DNA of 5,688 nucleotides from Methanoregula sp. (GTDB taxonomy: Archaea; Halobacteriota; Methanomicrobia; Methanomicrobiales; Methanospirillaceae): contig PMKW01000066.1 of NCBI GenBank assembly GCA_003157895.1, positions 1 through 5,688 on the forward strand. Direction: 5' to 3'. The position numbers were made by a program, and so were the translations under genes. Shown here one piece after another: positions 1 to 5,517 of this stretch. Within the stretch, counting starts at the first letter, position 1; each line of letters begins with the position of its first letter. The notes under the pieces were generated by a model that saw only the letters and a list, made by a program, of their open reading frames with translations, ran no database searches and had not been told where the DNA came from.

Positions 1-468
1 ATACCGGGGAACGGCACCGGAGATCTGTGCGTCGGGGCCGTAGTTCTCATAGAACGGCTCCGGCACGATCACCTCATCGCCGGGCTGGATGACAGCAAGC
101 ATCGAGGCCATCATCGCCTCGGTCGAGCCGCAGGTGACCGTGATCTCCGCCTCCGGGTCGAAAGCCATGCCGTTGTAGTGCTTCACCCGTGCCGCCAGTG
201 CATCGCGGAGGTCTTTTGCCCCCCAGGTGATGGCATACTGGTTGTAGTCCTCGTTGACTGCATCACAAGCCGCTGTCTTCAGTTCCGGTGGGCAGGGGAA
301 GTCCGGGAATCCCTGTGCTAGGTTGATCGCGTTATGCCGGAGGGAGAGCCGGGTCATTTCCCGGATGACCGATTCGGTGAAGGTATTCGCTCGCGAGGGA
401 CGTGCGGGAAAGAACGGTGTTGCGACAGTCTTCCCTACTGCCGTATGGGCGGGTCTGGCGGGTCTCAT
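1..468 (-). CDS. PLP-dependent class I/II aminotransferase, N-terminal part (truncated by window edge)
   Basis: N-terminal 156 codons of a fold-type-I PLP aminotransferase; the catalytic lysine lies beyond the window. Visible family signatures are INLAQGFPDFP (about residues 48-58), the NQY segment followed by WGAKDLRDAL, the cofactor-phosphate turn TCGSTEAM, and PGDEVIVPEPFYENY. These resemble the aspartate/kynurenine/methionine aminotransferase-like (YbdL/KAT) branch, so it probably moves an amino group between an amino acid and a 2-oxoacid in the cytoplasm; the substrate cannot be told. ATG at 468 is chosen because the conserved SRANTFTESVIREM segment (residues 25-38) must be included and no other ATG, GTG or TTG lies in frame between it and 468. 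That ATG overlaps the TGA of the preceding small ORF as ATGA, suggesting translational coupling. Residues 1-24 are Pro/Ala/Arg-rich and unlike the conserved body. Family call is firm; exact start is fairly likely. Confidence 0.9.
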   Translation of the reverse strand, partial: MRPARPAHTAVGKTVATPFFPARPSRANTFTESVIREMTRLSLRHNAINLAQGFPDFPCPPELKTAACDAVNEDYNQYAITWGAKDLRDALAARVKHYNGMAFDPEAEITVTCGSTEAMMASMLAVIQPGDEVIVPEPFYENYGPDAQISGAVPRY

Positions 469-590
469 ACCCTGTACTGTTGGTGCGGGAAAAATAAGGT
501 GTCGTGTTTGCGGCAATATCTGCCGGATGGTTCCGGGCTGCGCGGGTGCGCCGGAAGTATGCCCGGAACGGGCCGGAGGTTCTCTTCCAT
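465..590 (-). CDS. Small 41-residue ORF coupled to the aminotransferase
   Basis: I do not recognise this protein. It starts MEENLRPVPGILPAHPRSPE and ends GRYCRKHDTLFFPHQQYRV. It is proline-rich in the first half and has a basic/aromatic tail with one Cys and several His; there is no signal peptide or membrane helix. The case for a real gene is its initiation site: AAAAGGAGG (core GGAGG at 597-601) lies 6 nt before the ATG. Its TGA (465-467) overlaps the aminotransferase ATG (466-468) as ATGA, the classical coupling arrangement. A TATA-like element at 653-663 would start an RNA near 632. It could be a genuine small protein, or a leader ORF whose translation delivers ribosomes to the aminotransferase, which has no clear SD of its own. 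Coding composition alone cannot settle this. Confidence 0.5.
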   Translation of the reverse strand: MEENLRPVPGILPAHPRSPEPSGRYCRKHDTLFFPHQQYRV

Positions 591-596
591 TACTGT

Positions 597-601
597 CCTC
601 C
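597..601 (-). promoter_or_regulatory. Shine-Dalgarno site of the 41-codon ORF
   Basis: Minus strand reads AAAAGGAGG, then ACAGTA, then ATG. The GGAGG core with a 6-nt spacer is the strongest initiation signal in this part of the window and is the main reason for calling the short ORF. A second, even better anti-16S match (GGGAGGTGA, 612-620) lies just upstream but has no start codon at useful spacing. Confidence 0.6.
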
Positions 602-652
602 TTTTGGGTTCTCACCTCCCGGTGGCAGTTACCGGCAGGGAAATGCACATCC

Positions 653-663
653 GGCTTATACTT
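653..663 (-). promoter_or_regulatory. Possible TATA box of the small ORF/aminotransferase operon
   Basis: Minus strand reads AAAGTATAAGCC, overlapping the stop codon of the upstream membrane-protein gene. Archaeal initiation about 25 bp downstream would fall near 632, giving a leader of about 40 nt before the ATG at 590. The leader contains a small inverted repeat (CCGGT/ACCGG, 619-635). A TATTTTT-type run at 490-497 inside the small ORF could instead give a leaderless aminotransferase mRNA; both are guesses from sequence. Confidence 0.35.
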
Positions 664-1408
664 TCCTGCCGATAACCACCGACGCGGAGGCATCGAACGG
701 GTTCTTGCGCATGGCAAGGTGGAAGAGGTACGGGTAATGGGTCTGAAGGTACTCCATGTACCTCAGCCACTCGGGGATGAGCCGGGAATAGACCCGCCGG
801 AGATCGATTCCAAGATGGCCCGTATCTTCGGCCGGGAGCCCGGATAAGGAGTTGCGGGCCTTCAGTTCCTCGGTCAGGTGGCTTAAGGCGAGGATGAGGT
901 CGGTGAATGACTCGTGCTCGAAGATCATCGGGTTCTCGACCAGCCTGAGCATAAAATTCTCATTCTTCAGGAGAAAATTCCGCATGGTGTCCAGGTCGAT
1001 CCTGTCAATCTCAACGTCGCAGGTATAGTCCTGCATCCTCTTCTTCATTTCCGCAAAGTCGCTCTTCTTCCAGCTGTCGCGGACAACGAGACACTGGCGC
1101 AGGGCGCCGATACCGGGATCTGCCCGGACAAGCAGGTCCAGCAGGGGGGTGCCGGCGGTAGAGAAGAAGGTACCGATGACCATGTTCAGTTTCTCCATCC
1201 GCAGCTGTTTCTCCCGCGATTCCAGCATCTGTTCGATGATGAGCGTGACGACGAGTACTTCGATCGGGACGAAGGCAAGATCGCCGACAAAATAGATGAA
1301 TATGTGATGGAAATCCTGGAAGATCAGGAAGTGGATGATATAAATAACGAGGGACAGGGAGAGAAGCCCGATCCCCGCGGTCAGTTTCCACCGGGTATCC
1401 TCGTTCAT
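656..1408 (-). CDS. Uncharacterised membrane protein with two N-terminal helices
   Basis: A 250-residue protein that I cannot assign to a named function. It has two hydrophobic helices, about residues 9-30 (AGIGLLSLSLVIYIIHFLIF) and 36-60 (IFIYFVGDLAF through LIIEQ). A basic, charged stretch ESREKQLRMEK follows, which by the positive-inside rule puts the long C-terminal part in the cytoplasm. That part looks mainly helical. It includes GTFFSTAGTPLLDLL (79-93), EHESFTDLILALSHLTEEL (164-182) and YPYLFHLAMRKNPFD (225-239), which resemble recurring segments in methanogen hypothetical membrane proteins, from memory. No catalytic motif is evident. The start at 1408 has no SD on the minus strand, but a TATA-like ATTATTTC is centred about 26 nt upstream, which fits a leaderless mRNA. 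It stands alone: 152 nt from pdxS upstream and 65 nt before the next ORF. Confidence 0.8.
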   Translation of the reverse strand: MNEDTRWKLTAGIGLLSLSLVIYIIHFLIFQDFHHIFIYFVGDLAFVPIEVLVVTLIIEQMLESREKQLRMEKLNMVIGTFFSTAGTPLLDLLVRADPGIGALRQCLVVRDSWKKSDFAEMKKRMQDYTCDVEIDRIDLDTMRNFLLKNENFMLRLVENPMIFEHESFTDLILALSHLTEELKARNSLSGLPAEDTGHLGIDLRRVYSRLIPEWLRYMEYLQTHYPYLFHLAMRKNPFDASASVVIGRKV

Positions 1409-1426
1409 ATCATAGACTGGGACAGG

Positions 1427-1443
1427 GAGGGAAATAATCCCTC
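1427..1443 (-). promoter_or_regulatory. TATA-like element inside an inverted repeat, promoter of the membrane protein gene
   Basis: The dyad GAGGGA-AATAA-TCCCTC has 6-bp arms around an AT core. On the minus strand the core reads ATTATTTC (1431-1438), centred about 26 bp before the ATG at 1408, where a TATA box for a leaderless transcript should lie. The half-sequence AATCCCTC recurs at 1462-1469. A factor binding the dyad would compete with TBP, but no family is implied by the sequence. Confidence 0.4.
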
Positions 1444-1501
1444 TGGAAACGATAACGAGAGAATCCCTCAGGACATTTTTGGGAGCAGATGTCCGCAGGG
1501 T

Positions 1502-1539
1502 AAAAATGAGTACCGGCCGATGCAGGTGATATTTCCTGC
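1502..1539 (-). terminator. Probable pdxS terminator region
   Basis: Downstream of the pdxS stop the minus strand has a 5-bp inverted repeat (GCAGG/CCTGC, 1522-1539, 8-nt loop), followed about 16 nt later by a T5 run (1502-1506). Archaeal termination depends mainly on T-runs, so the T5 is the key element. A further inverted repeat GGACAT/ATGTCC (1471-1494) follows it. Confidence 0.4.
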
Positions 1540-1560
1540 CCGGGTTGTCCAGCCCTGTTC

Positions 1561-2457
1561 TTAATTGCCCCGTACCTGCAGGATTTCTTCGGGCCTGAGC
1601 AGGTGTACATCCAGCCCCGGCATTGCTTCACCGAGATTCCTGCTGGCTTTTGCAATAATCTCTGCATTGGTGTAATTGTTTACGGATTCCACGATGGCCT
1701 TTGCCCGGTGCGCCGGGTTCTCCGATTTGAAGATCCCCGAACCGACAAAAACGCCGTCAGCGCCGAGCTGCATCATGAGTGCTGCATCCGCGGGTGTGGC
1801 AATACCCCCGGCCGAGAAGTTCACGACCGGCAGCCTGCCCCGTTTCGCGGTCTCGATGACAAGCTCGATCGGTGCCTCGATCTCCCGGGCAAACGCGACC
1901 ATCTCCTGCGGCTCGAGCTTCCGGATCGTGCGGATGCCACCCTGGATGGCCCGCATGTGGCGCACGGCCTCGACCACATTGCCGGTACCGGCCTCGCCTT
2001 TCGTGCGGATCATGGCCGCACCTTCGTTGATGCGGCGGAGCGCCTCGCCAAGATTGCGGGCGCCGCAGACGAACGGGACGGTGAACTTCGTCTTCTCAAT
2101 GTGAAACTCCTCGTCGGCGGGGGTGAGCACCTCGCTCTCGTCGATCATGTCCACGCCGAGGACTTCAAGAACCTGTGCCTCGACGAAGTGACCGATCCGG
2201 ACCTTGCCCATCACCGGGATCGAGACGGCGTCGATGATCTCGGTAACCTTCTCCGGGTCTGCCATGCGGGCAACGCCGCCTGCCTTCCGGATATCGGACG
2301 GCACCCTTTCAAGGGACATGACCGCCACGGCTCCGGCTTCTTCTGCAATCCGTGCCTGGTCGGCGTTCACAACATCCATGATCACGCCGCCTTTCTGCAT
2401 GGCAGCAAACCCCCGCTTGATGAGTTCGGTGCCATGCCTCAGTTCTGCTAATTCCAT
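1561..2457 (-). CDS. pdxS: PdxS, pyridoxal 5'-phosphate synthase synthase subunit
   Basis: Makes PLP from ribose 5-phosphate, glyceraldehyde 3-phosphate and ammonia in the DXP-independent pathway. It forms a (beta/alpha)8 barrel that normally assembles as a dodecamer with the glutaminase PdxT. The 298-residue sequence is full length and highly typical: [108 protein letters not shown] and [18 protein letters not shown] are all present. Catalytic residues by alignment to the Bacillus enzyme are Asp28, Lys85 (in GKVRIGH) and Lys153 (in RTKGE). The ATG at 2457 has a good SD (AAGGTGA, 6-nt spacer). No pdxT is in the window, so ammonia supply must come from elsewhere. The gene has its own promoter with the shared palindrome at 2579-2590 and a structured leader. 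Confidence 0.98.
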   Translation of the reverse strand: MELAELRHGTELIKRGFAAMQKGGVIMDVVNADQARIAEEAGAVAVMSLERVPSDIRKAGGVARMADPEKVTEIIDAVSIPVMGKVRIGHFVEAQVLEVLGVDMIDESEVLTPADEEFHIEKTKFTVPFVCGARNLGEALRRINEGAAMIRTKGEAGTGNVVEAVRHMRAIQGGIRTIRKLEPQEMVAFAREIEAPIELVIETAKRGRLPVVNFSAGGIATPADAALMMQLGADGVFVGSGIFKSENPAHRAKAIVESVNNYTNAEIIAKASRNLGEAMPGLDVHLLRPEEILQVRGN

Positions 2458-2463
2458 GCTGGT

Positions 2464-2470
2464 TCACCTT
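2464..2470 (-). promoter_or_regulatory. pdxS Shine-Dalgarno site with a hairpin just upstream
   Basis: Minus strand AAGGTGA lies 6 nt before the pdxS ATG and matches the archaeal anti-SD. A perfect 5-bp hairpin (CCGGG-TAT-CCCGG, 2472-2484) ends one base before it on the mRNA side. A second 7-bp hairpin (GTACCCG/CGGGTAC, 2502-2524) lies further upstream in the leader. Confidence 0.7.
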
Positions 2471-2569
2471 GCCGGGTATCCCGGTTCCGGATCGGCAGGA
2501 AGTACCCGGTGAATCTGCGGGTACCCTGTTCTCCCGGAGGTATCTTACGGTATTGTACTGGTGGGCTGA

Positions 2570-2617
2570 TAAATATAATCACAATTGTGAATTTTGCCGC
2601 TAATCACGGTTTTATAG
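2570..2617 (-). promoter_or_regulatory. pdxS promoter with palindromic operator
   Basis: The perfect 12-bp palindrome TCACAATTGTGA occupies 2579-2590. On the minus strand a TATA box TATAAAA (2610-2616) lies about 28 bp upstream of its centre, so the palindrome would cover the transcription start. A second TATA-like element TTATATTTAT (about 2570-2579) directly follows it, which would place the palindrome over the BRE of that promoter instead. Either geometry suits a regulator that blocks initiation. The same palindrome occurs at 4964, 5152 and 5627. Confidence 0.65.
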
Positions 2618-2625
2618 GGAAGATG

Positions 2626-2635
2626 AAAAAAGAAA
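2626..2635 (-). terminator. T-rich terminator of the cysK-cysE operon
   Basis: About 27 nt after the stop of the acetyltransferase gene the minus strand reads TTTCTTTTTTC, a pyrimidine/T-rich tract typical of archaeal terminators. No strong hairpin precedes it. It lies just upstream of the pdxS TATA box, fitting pdxS as a separate transcription unit. Confidence 0.5.
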
Positions 2636-2662
2636 TGCCGGTTGGTGCCGGGCAGCAGCTGT

Positions 2663-3628
2663 TCAGATCTCGCGGAGATTTCCCCGCTGTTTCACGAAAC
2701 GGTCCCAGTTCCACGGTTCGTCCAGCACGTTCACGGTTACCTGCTCGATGCCGCAGATCCCGATTGTCCTGCGACGGACCTGATCGGAGAGGTGATCGGA
2801 AAGGGGGCAGGCCTTGCACGTGAGGACCATGTCGATCTCCGCGGTTTTGCCTTTCACCCGGATCTCCTTGATGAGCCCGAGGTCCACGATATCGATGCCA
2901 ACCTCAGGATCGATCACTTCCTTCAATGCCTCGCGGATTTGGTTCACGCAGTTGATATCCTGCTGGACCGACGCGGATACCAGGCCTTGTGGTGCCTGCT
3001 CAATGGTGCGGAGCCGCTCTTCCACCTGGTTCTGCCGGTCCAGCAGCCTGCTGATCACCCGGAGCATGGGATCGGGCATGACCTCTTCAATCACTTCTTC
3101 CGGTGACCCGGGCTCCGGCCCGGCAATCCTTCCCGGTACACCGACAACGGTTGCACCGTCCGGGACGGACCGGACCACGACCGATCCGGCTCCGACTTTT
3201 GCCCCCTTCCCGATCCGGATGGGACCCAGGATAATAGCACCGGAGCCGATGATGACATTGTCTTCGATGGTCGGATGCCGCTTGACTTTGTCAAGGGCGG
3301 TACCCCCCAGCACGACACCCATGTAAATGAGGACATCATTACCTACCTCAGCAGTCTCCCCGATAACTACTCCCATGCCATGATCGATGACCACACGCCG
3401 GCCTATCTGTGCCCCGGGATGGATCTCAATACCGGTCAGGAACCTGCTTATGTGGGATAAAAGACGTGCCCAAAAAAACAGGTTATGCGTCCAGAGCCAG
3501 TGGGATCTCCGGTGAAACCAGAGGGCGTGGAGCCCGGGGTAACAGAAGAGCACTTCAAGGGTAGAACGGGCAGCAGGATCCTTGGCAAAAATTGCCTGTA
3601 TATCTTCCCGCAGGTGGTTAAAGACCAT
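2663..3628 (-). CDS. cysE: Serine O-acetyltransferase (CysE/EpsC type) fused to a MIP18/DUF59 domain
   Basis: Transfers acetyl from acetyl-CoA to L-serine, giving O-acetylserine for CysK. Residues 1-185 align closely from memory with short Bacillus-type CysE: an N-terminal helical region ([18 protein letters not shown]), then a left-handed beta-helix with hexapeptide repeats. Catalytic Asp82-His83 ([16 protein letters not shown]) and His118 (KRHPTI) are present. The usual Gln in YQGV is Met103 here. After a helical, coiled-coil-like linker (about 176-212), residues 222-310 form a MIP18/SufT-like (DUF59) domain with the DPE motif (Asp240-Glu242), VDLGLIKEI and TCKACPL (Cys271, Cys274). DUF59 proteins are linked to Fe-S cluster assembly, so the fusion may tie cysteine supply to Fe-S biogenesis (inference). 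The protein ends NLREI, with the terminal Ile that CysE proteins use to dock into CysK. The ATG at 3628 has SD GGAG, 7-nt spacer. Confidence 0.93.
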   Translation of the reverse strand: MVFNHLREDIQAIFAKDPAARSTLEVLFCYPGLHALWFHRRSHWLWTHNLFFWARLLSHISRFLTGIEIHPGAQIGRRVVIDHGMGVVIGETAEVGNDVLIYMGVVLGGTALDKVKRHPTIEDNVIIGSGAIILGPIRIGKGAKVGAGSVVVRSVPDGATVVGVPGRIAGPEPGSPEEVIEEVMPDPMLRVISRLLDRQNQVEERLRTIEQAPQGLVSASVQQDINCVNQIREALKEVIDPEVGIDIVDLGLIKEIRVKGKTAEIDMVLTCKACPLSDHLSDQVRRRTIGICGIEQVTVNVLDEPWNWDRFVKQRGNLREI

Positions 3629-3635
3629 AATTTTT

Positions 3636-3639
3636 CTCC
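3636..3639 (-). promoter_or_regulatory. Shine-Dalgarno site of the acetyltransferase gene
   Basis: Minus strand reads ATGGAG followed by AAAAATT and the ATG at 3628; the GGAG core has a 7-nt spacer. It lies 11 nt after the last and strongest hairpin of the array (3651-3672), so folding of that hairpin leaves the site exposed. Confidence 0.65.
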
Positions 3640-3650
3640 ATAATTATGTC

Positions 3651-3861
3651 GAAGGACCCTGACTGGTCCTTCTCCCATCTGAAGTCCTGGTGGACTTTGT
3701 CATTTTATTGAAGGATCCTTTTTTCTTCAAGGTACATAAAGACCTTGTCAGTTCATCGAAAGATCCTGATGGATCCGTCTCACCTTCAAGGTCCATGCAG
3801 ACCTGTCGTGAATCGAAGAATCCTGTAGGATTCTCCTCTCCTTCGAGGTTCTGATGAACCT
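3651..3861 (-). repeat. Tandem array of about eight hairpins in the cysK-cysE spacer
   Basis: Four degenerate direct repeats with a period of about 57-59 nt (the second is about 10 nt shorter), each holding two inverted repeats. Stems on the plus strand: GAAGGACC/GGTCCTTC (3651-3672), AAGTCC/GGACTT (3682-3697), TTGAAG/CTTCAA (3708-3730, containing AAGGATCCTT), AAGGT/ACCTT (3729-3746), GATCC/GGATC (3762-3775), AGGTC/GACCT (3789-3804), AGAATCC/GGATTCT (3817-3834) and AGGTTC/GAACCT (3846-3861). Stems differ between copies yet remain paired. In the sense of the cysK-cysE mRNA the four-base loops are ATCA, TACA, ATCA and ACCA. The array begins one base beyond the cysK stop and ends 22 nt before the cysE ATG. 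No minus-strand T-run follows the hairpins, so a simple terminator is unlikely; differential mRNA stability, processing or protein binding are candidates. Confidence 0.8.
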
Positions 3862-3862
3862 A

Positions 3863-4792
3863 TCAGGCATCAAACAGGTCCGGGATACTGAGGTAGCGTT
3901 CACCGGTATCCGGCAGGATGACGACGATTGTCTTGCCCTTGCTTTCGGGGCGTTTAGCCACTTCAAGTGCCGCGTACAGGGCAGCACCGCTCGAGATCCC
4001 GGCAAGGATCCCTTCTTCTTTTGCAAGTCTTCGTGCCGTCTCGAAGGCATCCTCGTTCTTCACCCGGATGATCTCGTCCACCAGGTCACGGTTGAGTACT
4101 GCCGGGACAAACCCCGCTCCAATTCCCTGGATGCGGTGCGGGCCGGGGGATCCTCCGGAGAGGACCGGTGATGCATCGGGCTCAACGGCGATTGCGCGGA
4201 ACGAGGCTTTTCTCTTCTTAATCACATCTGCGATACCGGTGATGGTCCCTCCTGTTCCCACACCGGCCACGACAATGTCCACCTTCCCGTCGGTATCGCG
4301 CCAGATCTCCTCGGCAGTGGTCTTCCGGTGTATCTCCGGGTTCGCGGGGTTGTTGAACTGCTGGGGGACGTAGAAGTAGTTCGGGTTCTCGGCAGCCATC
4401 TTCTCGGCTTTTGCTACCGCCCCTTTCATCCCTTCGGCACCCGGTGTGAGCACGAGCTCTGCGCCGAGCGCCTTTGCCAGTTTCCGCCGCTCGATGCTCA
4501 TGGTCTCGGGCATCACCAGTGTGAACTTGTAACCGCGGGCCGCGCTCACGAACGCAAGCGCAACACCGGTGTTGCCGCTCGTTGGTTCGAGAATGATCGT
4601 ATCCTTCTTGATCAGGCCGCGCTTTTCTGCCTCGTCGATCATGGCAACCGCGATACGGTCTTTCACGCTGCTCATCGGGTTGAACGATTCGACTTTGACA
4701 ATAACCTTGGCCTGCAATCCCTTCGTAATCCTGTTCAGCCGGACAAGCGGGGTATTGCCGATCGTCCGGGTGATATCATCATAGACCTTCAT
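3863..4792 (-). CDS. cysK: CysK, O-acetylserine sulfhydrylase (cysteine synthase)
   Basis: PLP enzyme that replaces the acetyl group of O-acetylserine with sulfide to give L-cysteine. The 309-residue length is normal for the family. Visible signatures: [10 protein letters not shown] (11-20), SSVKDR with the PLP lysine Lys44, the substrate loop EPTSGNTG (69-76), [13 protein letters not shown] (143-155), the phosphate-binding GVGTGGT (177-183), GIGAGFVP (223-230), GISSGAA with Ser268 at the cofactor ring nitrogen, and the C-terminal DTGERYLS. The TSGNTG and QQF residues that hold the CysE tail in known complexes are intact. The ATG at 4792 has a strong SD (AAGGAG, 7-nt spacer). The acetyltransferase gene follows on the same strand after a 234-nt structured spacer with no terminator, so the two are probably one operon. 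A cystathionine beta-synthase-like or O-phosphoserine-using relative is possible, but the neighbouring cysE favours O-acetylserine. Confidence 0.95.
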   Translation of the reverse strand: MKVYDDITRTIGNTPLVRLNRITKGLQAKVIVKVESFNPMSSVKDRIAVAMIDEAEKRGLIKKDTIILEPTSGNTGVALAFVSAARGYKFTLVMPETMSIERRKLAKALGAELVLTPGAEGMKGAVAKAEKMAAENPNYFYVPQQFNNPANPEIHRKTTAEEIWRDTDGKVDIVVAGVGTGGTITGIADVIKKRKASFRAIAVEPDASPVLSGGSPGPHRIQGIGAGFVPAVLNRDLVDEIIRVKNEDAFETARRLAKEEGILAGISSGAALYAALEVAKRPESKGKTIVVILPDTGERYLSIPDLFDA

Positions 4793-4799
4793 GTGTCAG

Positions 4800-4805
4800 C
4801 TCCTT
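4800..4805 (-). promoter_or_regulatory. cysK Shine-Dalgarno site
   Basis: Minus strand AAGGAG followed by CTGACAC and ATG (7-nt spacer). It fixes the cysK start at 4792. Upstream in the leader is an imperfect tandem repeat, two copies of GGTGCCCGG on the plus strand (4816-4824 and 4828-4836). Confidence 0.75.
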
Positions 4806-4881
4806 TCCTTGTCGCGGTGCCCGGATAGGTGCCCGGTGGATCGTTCCATCTCCGGATGGTTTATTTCTGAATACCCGGGGC

Positions 4882-4888
4882 AATATAC
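4882..4888 (-). promoter_or_regulatory. Possible proximal TATA box of cysK
   Basis: Minus strand reads CCGTATATTGCC, a reasonable archaeal TATA element. Initiation would be near 4858, giving a leader of about 65 nt. It competes with the operator-linked promoter at 4964-4997; both could be used. Confidence 0.35.
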
Positions 4889-4963
4889 GGTACCCGCAAT
4901 CATATTTTCTGTCGGTGGGGTGACCCGGTACGCTGTGCTTTTCACCCAGCGCAGGATCGCAAC

Positions 4964-4997
4964 TTCACAATTGTTAATTGTAGGGCGGGAATAAAAA
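4964..4997 (-). promoter_or_regulatory. Distal cysK promoter with palindromic operator (one mismatch)
   Basis: TTCACAATTGTTAA at 4964-4977 differs at one base from the full palindrome TTCACAATTGTGAA. A TATA-like TTTTTATT (minus strand, 4990-4997) lies about 23 bp upstream of its centre, so the site would sit on the transcription start. The leader to cysK would then be about 175 nt and would include the proximal TATA-like element. Confidence 0.6.
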
Positions 4998-5123
4998 CCT
5001 TGGTTTTCCGTCAATTTTTGCATCCATCTCTCATTCTATACACAATAAATGGGGAACCTGTGCTTTTGCTCTTTTCATTTTAAAGATCAGGCAATTGCGG
5101 CAAAACCTGACTTAAAATCAGGG
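4998..5123. other. Gene-free divergent promoter region
   Basis: No convincing gene lies between the distal cysK promoter and the plus-strand TATA box at 5124. The stretch is AT-rich and holds two copies of TTAAA(G)ATCAGG (5080-5091 and 5112-5122, their ATCAGG cores 31 bp apart), a CCTGA between them that can pair with either, and the palindrome GCAATTGC (5091-5098). Confidence 0.5.
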
Positions 5124-5169
5124 TATATTACCAGACCCCTCCCATACTGTGTGTTCACAATTGTGAACA
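5124..5169 (+). promoter_or_regulatory. Plus-strand promoter with an 18-bp palindromic operator
   Basis: TATA element TATATTA (5124-5130) is followed at the expected start-site distance by TGTTCACAATTGTGAACA (5152-5169), a perfect 18-bp palindrome and the longest copy of the shared operator. A repressor bound there would block initiation directly. The first ATG with an SD-like sequence is at 5181. Confidence 0.65.
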
Positions 5170-5180
5170 GGAAGGAAATC

Positions 5181-5411
5181 ATGAACACACACCATGCGAT
5201 TATCGCTGGACCAGCGGCCGGACCGGCATCCCCGGAGACCCCCGCCCGTGCTTATCCTGACCTCTGGGAGGGAAGGCCCGTGGAACAGTCCAGCGGTATC
5301 CGGAGCTCCGGGCAGTTTTGTCGCCCGATGGAGCCGATACGGACAGTCCCCTCAGTAACTGCACACCGCGTGAATCGCGGACACTCTGCAGTCCATGGTA
5401 TGCGTCCGTGA
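5181..5411 (+). CDS. Hypothetical 76-residue ORF behind an operator-controlled promoter
   Basis: Unrecognised. It begins MNTHHAIIAGPAAGPASPET and ends HRVNRGHSAVHGMRP; there is no signal peptide, membrane helix or known motif, and it is rich in Pro, Arg, Ser and Gly. In its favour are the well-formed promoter at 5124-5169 and a purine-rich GGAAGGA 5 nt before the ATG. Against it are weak third-position GC bias compared with cysK, lack of any recognisable fold, and strong dyads inside it (CCGGAGCTCCGG 5300-5311, CCGCG/CGCGG 5366-5380) that suggest a structured RNA or a decayed gene. The frame is open upstream to 5049, but that part spans the operator and is probably not translated. The transcript, rather than this protein, is what the sequence supports best. 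Confidence 0.3.
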   Translation: MNTHHAIIAGPAAGPASPETPARAYPDLWEGRPVEQSSGIRSSGQFCRPMEPIRTVPSVTAHRVNRGHSAVHGMRP

Positions 5412-5517
5412 CACCAATGCCCTGATATCACGTCCTCACACAGTACCCGGTCTTACCATGCGGCCTCACACACCCGTCATGATCAGGATAGGTAACCATA
5501 AAATACGCCTCATGCAG

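Noticed and set aside
914..1564. Plus-strand open frame of 216 codons opposite the membrane protein
   Set aside because: The antisense frame crosses the membrane protein gene and its promoter dyad; the minus-strand product has clear transmembrane segments and a plausible start, the plus-strand one does not.
1603..2451. Long plus-strand open frame (282 codons) opposite pdxS
   Set aside because: Antisense shadow of a fully conserved pdxS; the translation has no recognisable features and arises from high GC codon bias.
3817..3834. CsrA-like site (TACAGGAT on the mRNA strand)
   Set aside because: It resembles the CsrA consensus, but the GGA is paired in the stem and CsrA is not known from archaea; similarity is probably chance.
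3651..3861. CRISPR array or T-box leader for the repeats between cysK and cysE
   Set aside because: Repeats are degenerate, lack unique spacers of constant length and are internally dyadic, unlike CRISPR. T-boxes are bacterial, and no specifier loop or T-box sequence is present.
3748..4050. Minus-strand ORF of 100 codons with repeating peptide (RTSKERRILQDS-like)
   Set aside because: The peptide repeats simply mirror the DNA hairpin repeats and the frame overlaps the conserved 3' end of cysK.
4796..5023. Minus-strand 75-codon ORF ending 3 nt before the cysK ATG
   Set aside because: It starts upstream of the TATA-like element and runs through the operator; no SD seen and no protein-like composition. 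A shorter uORF inside the leader cannot be excluded.
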